This document shows, in pieces, positions 11,836 to 23,383 of a stretch of 64,000 bases of DNA. Source of the DNA: Clavelina lepadiformis (taxonomy: Eukaryota > Chordata > Ascidiacea > Aplousobranchia > Clavelinidae); assembly GCF_947623445.1 (NCBI RefSeq), contig NC_135245.1, positions 503,501 through 567,500 of the forward strand, in the 5' to 3' direction. The notes under the pieces are model-generated. The model did no database searches. It saw nothing but the letters and a program-made list of their open reading frames with translations, and was not told the DNA's origin. Position 1 is the stretch's first letter, and the number at the start of each line of letters is the position of its first letter. The position numbers were made by a program, and so were the translations under genes.

Positions 11836-13109
11836 TTAGAACTTGGAGGAAGTAAGTTTTCCCCAAAGATTTGAAGCTAAATTAGAAAAGTATGTGGACA
11901 ATGTATTCTGACGTCCACACCGCAGTGTGTAAACGCCAAGGACAGAAAATGTTACAAGCACACCCATAGAAATCATAAGTTCTCGTTTAATACGAATCAT
12001 GAAGGGGTGTTTAGCCCAATATTCTTGTACAATATTTCCTCTCACATTTCTATGAGGAAATGGTTTGGAAGGAACATCAACTCCGAGGAATTTACACAGA
12101 GGTTCCCAACCTTCTTTGACATTGTACACCAGCAGTTTGTCCTTGGGAGCGTTCTATTAAAAAATTATCAGAAATAAAAATTAGAAGCTTGCGGCGACAT
12201 TAAAATTTCATATATTTTAAAGCAGGCCTACCTGTAAGACGTGGGCATTATGTCTTCGATAAGTCATCCTTGCTAAGAGCATGTTGAAACCAACTGGCTT
12301 AAACCAGGACGTCTTAGGGCTACATCCAAACAGCACTTTTCCTGAAAACCAACATCAAGCTGATTAAAAGGTTTAGTCTTTGCGAAAAGACCGGATAAAC
12401 TTAATTACCCAAAACTTACTTAAATTTTGCAATTTATCTGAAAGCTTACACAAGCTGTAGTTGATTTATTACTGCGAGTTACCTAACATATCATTGTATC
12501 CTGTAAATCTTCGAAGACTGGGTGACAAGAACTGGAGATGTTGCACAATTGGTGAAGAACCCGTCACTATTTGGTTGTGCAAGCTTGCTGCCCACGACTT
12601 CTCCTCTCTAAACATGAACACGATCTGCAAAGACATTCAGTGTAACTTCAATTCACCCGAATTTACAGAGAAAAGCTACGTCAATAGCATTGTTCATTGT
12701 ACAACTGCAGAACCATGCACGATACAAGTTATCAGTTTAAAACTCCTAATTTTAATTTGTTATTTTTATCGCGTTTTAGAAGTAGATAACAGTTTAGTTT
12801 CACCTATAATAACAAAAATTCAAAAAACTTAATAACAGTTCTTTACAGCTGACTCACTTTTGCCTCGGGAAAAGCTTTGTGGATTTCATCCCAGAAATAA
12901 AACGCTGGTGCATCTGTGACCGCGTCTACATTCTCGAACATTCGACGAAAGTCTTCCTTAGTTCCGCCATCTTTAAATATTTTCATCCAGTCCTCGTATA
13001 AATATTCAAAGTTTTCCATATAGTCGTACACATTGTAACCTAGTTCCTTCAATGCCGCTTGCACAGACTTCGTTCCAGTTTTGCCAAATCCAGCGCATAT
13101 CACTTTCAT
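11836..13109 (-). CDS. Sulfotransferase-like protein with C-terminal membrane helix, copy 5 (inverted)
   Basis: On the minus strand the exons are 13109-12858, 12624-12483, 12341-12232 and 12153-11836, with the same lengths as copy 1 for exons 1-3 (252, 142, 110), giving about 273 aa. Motifs are FGKTGTKSVQ, IVFMFREEKSW (Asp of the RDE replaced by Glu), MTYRRHNAHVLQ and KEGWEPLCKFLGV. The hydrophobic helix (LMISMGVLVTFSVLGVYTL) is followed by a polar tail of about 30 residues, longest of the five. A TTTCACCAG acceptor-like string ends one base before the ATG. The open frame continues upstream to 13409, but the family start is preferred. Confidence 0.85.
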
Positions 13110-16100
13110 CCTGGTGAAACTACTATTCCTAAGACTTACGAACCTAACGCTGATGTACAAACTGCCGTGATGACACACGGACCAGGTTGTATGACTGCTC
13201 TTGTTTGCTTTAAGTAAATATGTTTCCAGTTTAATCATTGCTATATACAAGAGGTTTAAACAGACACTTAATGCCACCAGATGCGACGTTGATGCACTGA
13301 TGTATTCGTAACTTGTAAAGACGTCATATTCCCTTTCAAAATAACCGCCGTTTCTTCTGGTTAAATGTTCTAAGTGAAAGTTTAAAGGGGCTGTTTGACA
13401 ACGGTGCAATATTATTTGACTGTTATGCTAATACGACGTATTTGTTGCTGCGCAAACATCTGTTGCTGAGAATTGCCCTCGAGTTAGTCGCTGATAACAC
13501 ATTACAATAATCTCCGAGTAACATAATAATATTGAACCTAAACCAAACATAATATGCCTTATATCATCACATACGCAACTCGACTTCAACCCTGTTGATT
13601 GAAGAATTGAATTCAAAGATTGAAACGCAAATTAGTACGTCAGTACATTGACTGAACAACTTATTATTATCAGAACTTTCTCTAATTTCGATCCGCTATG
13701 ATTATTATCATTATCGGCTAAAATGACAGGAAAATGAAATTGTACTGTTGTTCACAGTCGGCCGCATGACGTTGCCAGAGAGCAATTGAGCTGTTGTTCC
13801 ATGAAGAATGAGTCAGCATTCATCCAAGTTATCAATATGTTTAGGCGACAGATGAACAGCACTACCACGCGGTTAATTGCAGCGAAAACATTCTGGTCTG
13901 ATATCATTATTACGTTAAATATTGCCTGACAAATGTACTCTTAAAAATTACAGCGAAGTAGAAAATCATGATGCCAAATAGCTGACTGCTCTTAGTTTGA
14001 AAGCCGTTCCACCGCGTCAAGGTGGCAGTCGTCGGAACGGTTCTTTGGGAACGGAAAGAATTCCCCACTTCGCTAACAGATGCGTATAGATAAGCAGGAT
14101 AAAAACCATTGTAACAAACCGAACACGTCTCTACATGTATAATCAAGCACAGGATTTGGTAGGTTACGATTAAACCTAATGTTGAAATACTGGATTTGTT
14201 CTGTTACAGCCAAACCTAATATGTGACCGTTTTCTCTTTAAGCCAGGGGGAGTCCACCCAACTGTTTCTTGTCCTTTCATTGCATAGAATTATCTGTAAC
14301 CTGCAAATTGGTTGCAAATAAGTTCCGCCATCTAGGGGAGGCGCAAAATGTCGGAGGTCGCTACCCGAATCTAAATACGACACTTTGTCGCCCTATGATA
14401 GGGTAATGACAGTGCAGGCTAGTTTAGGGGCGCGAAGGCTAAAAGTTGATAAAACATTAGGCCGGGGACACTGGATCGCTTTGGGCGAACCCAGTACTGC
14501 ATCGGGTCCTGCAGCCTCCCGACGATAAAACACAGTAAACACAAAACAAATAACTTACACAAGAGAGGAAGAAGAACCCCTTTATCCAAACTATGATCGC
14601 CCCAAACCCACATAGGAGATAAATACAGCAACATGCAATCAAAGGAACACCAACAACAATCCTACCAATTTCAAGTGATAGAAAAGTGACGGTGCTTTCG
14701 ACACCAGTACCTTCACTACCAGTTGTGTTGTATGAACAAAACGTAACGCCAGCAGAGTTTTACTGGACTTGGTTGAGTCTCATTGGTCAAACCGCAAATA
14801 GTTTTTTGAATTTAACTTTAAAATCTGTTGCAATTAACGTTTAAAAATTTTGCGACTTCTTAATTATCAAAACTTAACATAATAAACTGTTATAATTAGA
14901 AACATAATATTGTTAAACTGTCTGTTGTATTGTCATTACTATAAGTTATAAATAGTATATACTACTATACTATAATATACTATATGTGTCCTTACTATAA
15001 AATAAAATGATTTAATAATAGTCAAGTAATGAAATAGGCTACTAATAATAATTGAATATGAAATTAAGCTAATCTAATAGTAATATTATAGTTGACATTT
15101 GAACTGAGGCAACACATAGGGCCTAAGCAAACAAAATATTTGACAATTCACCTCGGATCTTCCAAACTTTTTTCTGAAACAATAATCGGATCAAATTCTG
15201 AATCCACTGGAAATAAACTGAACAGATTCCAACAGAATGTGGCTGACTTGCGTAAAACTGGTGTTCACTGCATGGCCAGGACAGAATTCATAACAATCTT
15301 AAGTAAATATCAAAAATTAAAAAAAAAATTACTTCAAAGACCACTCCAACTCAATAACCACAAAAGCGCAAAAATGCAGCAACGACATAAAATCAATGAA
15401 CAAGACGCAAAAGCGCTCGCACAGAGCATAGCAGCAACAAAGCAGAAATAAAGATTGGCAAAAAACACGCCAAGTGCACAACAAAGACCAACAATTGCAC
15501 AACCCAGCCACAAGCACGAGCTGTTTTCATCCAATAAAATATCACTTGCAGCCCTGACCAAATCTTTATTATGTACTCAACAAATCAGACAAACTGGACA
15601 ACACACTAAAGCCTTAAGGCCAGCAATATAGTTTCAATCTAAAACAGACAAACTGTTGGACTTAAAATCAACCACAGGGTCAAAAATATCCTACACTTGG
15701 CCGTTTTATTCAACAGAACAAACTGAACTTTGCTTTTCTGTGAATCCATTTTTCCTGAATCTCTCTTTACCACCGACCAACCGTCTCAACAACACGAGGC
15801 AAAAGAATAAATTGTGGAAGGAACACACGCATCAAAGACTCGAGAAATCGCGCGCAAATTCCTCAGGCGATGTAATAAGCGCACAAAACCTGTTCCGAGA
15901 CTAACTGGAAGCGAAAAGGTGTCAGCGTCTTGCTGGAAAACTCACGAAAAGGTGTCCCATTGCTGTCCTGTAGCTATAGTATTCCAATGCCACAACCTAA
16001 CATTGAAATGTAGCTTCTTGGTCGTGATGCAATCGAAATGATTGAAACCGGTTTGAGCGGAGCATTGAAATATTTCCCAACTTATCAACGGATTGAAATC

Positions 16101-17056
16101 CTTTCGCTGAAATTTAATTGCAGCCAATTACGACAGATCATTGACTTACCAGAATGGGAATGTTAGTAAACACCGGTCTTTGCTAAAAAAAACTTTCCGC
16201 TGGACGATGAAACAGAGCTGCAGAAATACAGCTAATCTATGAGTGAGATAAAGGTATAAAAGGAAACTAAAATCAGTCTTCGGTTTGTTGTCGTCATCGT
16301 ACTTCAAGTCGACGTAGTCTGGTCAACCAAAGCAAAGCAAAATGTGACCAAAACTTAATCGAATCATTGGCAATTGTTTCTTTAATTACAATCCTGGGTA
16401 CATGTGGAAAAGCTCCATGAATCAAAAGGTTGTCTACGAACCGCAAAAATAATCGTTTTTTTTTATTCGCGGTAGTCGAGGGTGAGGTCATAATGATCAA
16501 GTGTGGCTGAAACTTTATCTCTTTCACGAATCTACAAACGGCCCCATAATGCAGAATGAACGTTCCTCGTCAAAACAAACGCATCCGTCGATACAGATCG
16601 AGCACCAGGAAAGAATCAGCAAAACACCAAGAATCAGAGTTTGTTCTGGATAAACAAAACGTTGGGTCGTTGTAAACAAGTGTGACGTAAACGTTCAGTA
16701 GAGTAAAAGGTCACGGATAAACTGATTAAATTTAGTCGATCACACCGACATCTTATAAAAAATGAAGTCACAGGATGACGTCAACAAATTTACAAAATGA
16801 AGCTGGAAAAGAAATGTTGCAAAGTTGTCGAAATCGAATCCATTGGTGTTTTTGAGTAAACGTTGTTGATCTCACGTAACGTTTGAAGCGCAAGACAAGA
16901 CGACAACGAGTTCACCTGAAAACACGGCACTGGATAGATCGAATGAGCGCTGAACGGTTAAATCAAAGTCATATCAAAATCAGTCAAATCAACTAAATCA
17001 CGGAAGTGTTGCCCCAAACTACACAGTTGGCCTAATTACGCATGGGTGATGCAAAA

Positions 17057-17068
17057 TGCGCATGCGCA
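17057..17068. promoter_or_regulatory. NRF1-type palindrome TGCGCATGCGCA
   Basis: A perfect match to the known NRF1 consensus, read directly. It lies in a gene-poor interval with no called gene within 3 kb, so it may mark an unannotated promoter. An identical 12-mer is in the SR-factor promoter at 51999. Confidence 0.5.
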
Positions 17069-17514
17069 TGGCGGTTGTGACGTTGTTGCTGTCGGTGAAA
17101 GAAAACCAACTGGAGCGTGAAATGCTTCTCATCTGCCTTGTACTCAATTATCTTATTTTACCTAATCCTTTACCCATACCTCCAAATACTTACTTCACCA
17201 AATCAGTATTTTGGTGGCTTCAGCATTGTTTATTTCATCGACACTTTTGCAGCAGGTGCTGAACAAGCTTTATAGCGAATTATTATGTATGCAAGTTAAT
17301 AAAATTGTTGAAAAAATGTAGAAATTGGGCAAACTTTTTATAACGTTCGCGGCACACCTGGAAAATCTCACGACACAGTGGTGACGTTCAGCCGCCCAGT
17401 TTGAAAACCACCGGCTTTATTGACTAAGAGAATATGGGCTTGGTCACGTTTTTGACATGACATAAAAGAAACTTACTCCTGCTAAGTGGTCCTGATTAAC
17501 AGTTCTAAAATCAA

Positions 17515-18309
17515 AAGTGAGACCTCGTTAATCCGGACCACTTCGTTTCGTCAAAAAATGTCGGTTTAGCGAGGTATCCGGATTATCGGAAAGTAAAAAG
17601 TCAATCAATCTTGCAAATGCAGTACCGTGTTCAAAACGCAGTATGCACCTTACTCCAATTCTAAGTACCAAGTTTCTAAGCTCTAGTTTCATGCTCTAAG
17701 CCAGAAGTGACGAACATGCGGCCGCAAATCGGTTTGACAACCGCTCTTGCTTGGCGAAGCATTCCGGCGGGACCAGCAGTCTTGAACTTTCTTTGACCTA
17801 TTTCTAATCTTTGCGCAATGCGATATCAAAAGCTGATAGCACGATTGAGTTGCAGCAGTATGTCTTCAATAGATTGCCGCACTCAACCGATGTACTGTAC
17901 GTATTTTTTTGCGACCGCGGAAGCGTTGTTTGTTGCTGTTGATGAACAATTTATTTTTTCGTTTCTAAAATACTGTACAAAGCGCAATGCTGTACAGTAC
18001 TGTACTTTTGAATCAATAAAGACCGCAACGTTATTATGCGTAGATAATCGGCTATTGTTTCGTCAACTAACTACATACTGTATTAGGACAATGGTGAATC
18101 ATTTTCGCTTAACTGTTAATAATCCGGTTTATCGGATTTTATTGCTATTGATTTAGCACATTTGTTCCAAAACTTTTGTGTCGGAGTCGGACAGCGGGGT
18201 TTCCGGATTAAAGGGGTAAAATGCATAGAAAGAAATCCGTTCCCGGCAGTTTTGTGTCGGTTAGCGGGGATTCCGGTTCATCGGGGTACGGATTAACGAG
18301 GTCTCACTG
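17515..18309. mobile_element. Non-autonomous pogo/Tigger-like DNA element
   Basis: The two ends are inverted copies sharing GTGAGACCTCGTTAATCCG (19 bases). The right end reads CACTG followed by TA, as expected for Tc1/mariner-pogo TA insertion; the left outermost bases have drifted. The inside has no transposase-like frame and has subterminal repeats of TTCCGGATTAAAGG type. A short related string occurs alone at about 20220. Old and internally deleted or MITE-like. Confidence 0.7.
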
Positions 18310-21300
18310 TAATATAATTTAACAAATAAAAAATAAAAGGGACAATATTGAACAAAAGCTCCAGCTCGGTAACCGGGGATCGAGCGATGAGGAATCACCG
18401 CCGGGTTTAAGTCGTGCAAAGACTCAGTCCGAGGATAAAAACTCTGACACCATGTCATGCCCTTTTGGGACAAACTGGACAAAGATGCAGCAATTGAAGT
18501 CAAGCTTGAAGTGGGCTGATATCGCTATAGATAGGTTCAACGTGAATAACAACGATAGAAGGAAACAAGCCGTGCCCAGTACTTGCTGTGATTATCATCA
18601 AACAACTCATCCGTGGAATCAACCCTTGCCTATGTCTTGCAGCGTCCAGGACAGCGATTGCAGCGATATTTTGACCGCAAAATCGCTCGATGTGCATCCG
18701 ATGCTGCAAAAACCGATGGTTGAGTGGTTTGCATCGCGCGCATCGGGAAGCAGAACAAAGCAAACTGAAAACCGACAAACGTATTCGCGATCCAATTACA
18801 CAAAGACGAATTCCTGGAATTAATTGAATCCTTGAATAGATCTAATTTGAAAACCGAGGTTCGTCTCTTCTTGACGCTCTTTATGACATCATAATGTTAG
18901 ACTGAATTTCATATTTTACCTAACCCCGGTAGCTGCCTCCTTAACATGCCAGATTGTGATGAAGACAACCTGGAAATAAGAAGAAATCGTTTTATGCTTT
19001 CATCAAATTGACATTGATTTGAACTTATATGCCATCAAAATAATCGTACTTTGGCAAAGTTCCTTCACTAATGTTCAAAGTGGCGGCCATTTTAAAGATT
19101 TCTTTCCTTTGCGTTGGTTATAAAGTTATCGTTTGAACGCGTTTCATTGGTTCGTCTTGTGCAGTCTATGGCAAAAAAACAAACGAAGTCGAAAAGATGT
19201 TTAGAACGTCAAAATTGATTTTGTGACGTAATAATCAATTCAAAGCTGCTGGCAGTTGTTTTCAACTCGTTTTACTGAGTCACGTTTTCACGCGACAATT
19301 AATTAACTTTAAATCAGTCGTTGAATAAAGTGCTCGGGGAAAAACAAGAAAACACTTCAACACGACGCGATAGTTTTTGCGTTTAGAACGGTCGCTACGT
19401 GGGCCGAGACAAAATGTAATGAAATTATCGATCCAGCGATATATTAAGACGAGATTCGATATGTTTAGTCGTTGTGTTTTTTAAAGATATTTATGGGAAC
19501 CAAAACGGTTTCTTTAATTTCACCGGCGGTTTCTCAAAATTATGTCTCTGCAACTACAGCAGAGAATTAACAGTTAGCAAGCAAGTTAGCAGTTGGCAGC
19601 AATTAGCAAGTCTTTAAAAGTCACGGTCTCTTGGAATTTCTCAGCGATGGCCAAAGTTAAACTTTTAACTCTGTGTTCAGCCGCCGCTTGGTAGTTTTTG
19701 TAAACAAACTTTTGCTCCGTGTTTATGAACAGAATCAAATTCACCCCAAGTATTGATGCTCTTGTTTCTTCATTTCAGTTGTTTGCGGGGACCAAGCCTC
19801 GTCCTGCCATCGAAATAAAAATAATGTAAAAGTTAAATCCGCCTTCTCATCATCACGTGACAGAGGTTAGGTGAGGACAGCGTTGTTTATAAAAAATTCC
19901 AATTGTTTCTTTGATCACAGAAGAGATCATTTTATTAGGCAATGTCGAAGCATCCTCAATTTTCTCTTGAGGTCCCTTTTCAAATTATTTTCAACTTCAA
20001 TGTGAGTTGAATTTTCTGTCATTGTAGCAAAACTAATTTCATAAAAACTAATTTCACTTGTTTATTGATCGTTTTTACCAATTTTTTTCCACAAATTAGA
20101 TTCAGTTTATCGAATGTTCACAACAAAACCCAATTTGACGACGTGTGACGTCGTTGTCAACATGTTTATTAGCACTAACTTACCATCTGCTATAATTGGT
20201 AAAGTTTTGTTGAATCGGACTTCCGGATTAAAGGTGCGAAAATTTATTCCATGGAAGCGAAGCATAAGTTAATTTTTAACAAAGCTACAATATTCCAGAA
20301 ATATTTTCTCCGCAAGTTTGCATTCGAACTTCTCAGAAGTCAGCAGTTGTCATGGCTTGCTTCACAGCAATTGTTTGATCACAATGACAATCTTTATTTG
20401 GTCAACAAACACAGTTTGAAAGACGCGACCAAAACAAGGGCCTGCTATAGAAGCTACTTGAGGAACGCCTCATTGTATCTCGCTCGATTTATTCAGCGGC
20501 AGAATTTTAGCAGATGTTTGCGCGCGTGAACCCAGTAGAAGTATGATTTCGTTTCGTTCACACAGTGCGCAGAAAATCATCAGCTCAACTGGCTCTTTGT
20601 TACGGAATCTGTTTGTTGTACATGCAACGTGACAAACACTCTTGTGACGTTGTAAATAGTAGAGGCAGCTTCTCCATCCAAAATTCGGTAAAATTCTTGC
20701 TTCATTGAGAGAACTCAACACGCGAGCGCTCGGTGTTTACGAGCAGACTCGTCGTTTGTGCAAAGAAAGGAGCAATGATGCCTTTTTCACTGCGAGCGAG
20801 TTGCGATCTTATAAAGAGAGCTCTCTCCTCTCAAGAACGGGACAGTAATGAGAGATAGGTTTTGGAGCTGGACGGTCAGATTTCATTGAAATACAGCGAA
20901 CCATTCATTTAAAGAAGTATGACGTGTTCCCTGTTTAATATTTCTGCTTCATTCTTAGATTGCAAACTTGACAAGAGTCTTGTTCCTTATTTATATTAAT
21001 TGAAATTTATTTTACTGGTTTATCAACGAGCTACAACAAAAGACCAACAAAACATGTAAGTATGCTGGAATGCTTAAAATACTTTACGTAAATTCCGGTG
21101 CAAAGTGCCACCATGTGTGTGGGTGATGCGTTATATGCAACCCGTCCTTGGAATGCCCGCTGCAAACCGATTCATTGTTTGACTAATTCCCCGAAATCTT
21201 TTCAGCGAATATTGGGAGGACCAACGCGGCTTTGGTGAATTAGTCAAACACCAAAGATTTTACAGCGACCAAATCTTTTGTGTTTTCCGCTTTAAAAGAA

Positions 21301-23383
21301 CTACATCCGGGTTTCCCGCTTGTAACCTTAAACAAACGTCACAAACGAACTCGCTTATATGACGTGATAATGGTTTATTATTTGATGTTTAAATTCACAA
21401 TCGATTTTACAAAATCAACAACATGAAAGTTTAGATTAGCTGGAACCAACGCCACATCGGGAATCGCGCTCGCAGCGGGGGTTAAGATGATAAACACTTG
21501 TTTTAGTTTTAAACTCGCCGAACCTCGGCCAACCAATAAGGCCTTTATTATGTCATAATCTCTAGTGTTTTGTCAGAGGCGAGATTGTTGTTTTACATGA
21601 TCTATAAGCCGAGGTCGCCGCCCTTTCAAATTTCAAACTAAACTTGCAAATTTCCATCAGCACTGCCTCCTCTCCGTGAAGTAACAACTGGAGATAGATA
21701 TGACGTCATAATGAGCACTGTAAGCTTATCACATGCTCATAATGAGATTTGTGAGATTAAGTTTGTTTTCTGGAAAAAAATTACTTCAAAAGTGAAAAAA
21801 AAATTTTCGCATTTCCCAAAATAACAATAACATGTGTTTCTTCACAATAGACAACTCTATGACGTTTCAATGCAGGCATTCTTGTCTCGGCCGACAAGGC
21901 AAGACGCTGGTCATATTTACTTCAACTTACATTAAAAGAGTCGGTTTTTACGAATTAATGGTTGAATAGCCACAAAGGTTAAAAGACCGTAGCTTGTTGC
22001 TCCAAATATATTTGAACAACAACCTTGTTTCGATTTTGTCTCTCTATTGCTCGATACGTCACGTGATTTCGTGTGTTATTTGTGACGTAACAATCACAGA
22101 GCTGTCATCTTTTGTATGTGATCGGGAAATGTTTTATTTCACGGACAGGAAATCGTTTGAGCTTGATTTTCGATGCAGAGAACGCATTGTTATGTCATAA
22201 TCACACAATATGACGCAAAAGGGGGTAAAGACGAGACGATTTGAAAATATTATTCCAGGATCAGACTAATTACGTCACAATAAAAGATGATTTACAACTG
22301 CTGGCAACTCTCCAAAACGATTATCATCTGGCGGTAACAGAACATTAAGTTGCCACTTTGTAAGACGTCATAATCAAACTGTCGTTATCACTAAGACGTA
22401 ATAAAAAGTGATAAAACTGACCAATTATGAGATCGTTAAATAACATTTAAATTTCGATTCCTCCCCCATAAACTTCAAAAGCGATTTAAAGCTGAATTCC
22501 CCTCACCCAGGCCAGAAGCGATTTAAAACTGAACAAACAAAAACAAGATTTTACGATCGCGCTTCCACATCCACGAACTCAACTAAATTGAACCAGTGCG
22601 CGGACAATTGTGACATAATAATCATTACAAATCTGTAATACCCACCTGTTTGATCTATGCGCTCTCAAAATTGCTTAATAGGTCTCATTAGCGACGGTAT
22701 TAAGCGTAATAACGCCATCTCCACAGTAACCCAACCACTTTCAATCATCTGCACAAGAAAGCCGATCAACATGGTGTTGTGTGGTCGAATAATACGGCAT
22801 TGTAACGTCATAATAATCACGTGACTGGAAATGTGAAGACATGCTGGAAAGCACAATCGTGGTCTTTGATCAAGTAAACAATTTGTTAAATAACTTATGA
22901 AAAATCCCGCGCGATTTCATTGTGACGTTTTACATTTTGCCGACGAACCGCAAACAGCAGCTTTGCCAACAAAGGCGGCAACGTCCCTCCATTTCTCCTT
23001 AAAACTCGCCAATACGTCAACAATTTACCTTATATGGAAAAGAGACACGTGACACATGTCGACTTGTTTCCCACGAACCAACCTCGCTGTAGCGACATCA
23101 ATTATGACAGCAAAAACATGGCGTAGTGTTGTCATAATAGCGCCATTACGTCACCGAATAAGGTGGTAAACGGAAGTGTGTTTATCGGCCTGAAAGTAAT
23201 TCGGAATTTCGACCAAGACAATTTTTTCTCGACCTCGATCGGAATTATTTATTCCGGTGACGTAAATTGCCACTCGAGTGGTCACTCAAGCGTGAATTAT
23301 TAAAGTGAGTTTCTGTTACTAAACAGTGACGCAACAATATGAAGATAATGGCTACCAAATTTTAAATTGTCTGTTTTTCTCAG

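Larger units (their letters stand above)
13420..23380. other. Gene-poor 10-kb interval
   Basis: No exon with recognisable family features was found on either strand. The stretch includes an A/T-rich zone at 14.8-15.1 kb, an unusually GC-rich patch at 14.3-14.55 kb of unknown nature, a pogo-like element at 17.5-18.3 kb, and scattered TGACGTCA and TGACGTAA strings (for example about 16775 and 21700). An open frame at 18452-18823 (123 codons) has no recognisable domain and was not called. Confidence 0.5.

Noticed and set aside
13110-13409. Upstream extension of copy 5 exon 1
   Set aside because: The frame is open by chance; all sister genes start at the MKV codons and an acceptor lies just before that ATG.
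15092-15451. 119-codon Lys/Gln-rich frame
   Set aside because: A-rich DNA gives long Lys/Asn/Gln frames; no conserved motif and competing frames on the other strand.
17818-18156. 112-codon frame
   Set aside because: Lies inside the pogo-like element and shows no transposase motif (no DDE or HTH signature).
18452-18823. 123-codon frame of mixed composition
   Set aside because: Looks protein-like but has no known domain, no splice partner and an equal frame on the minus strand; left uncalled.
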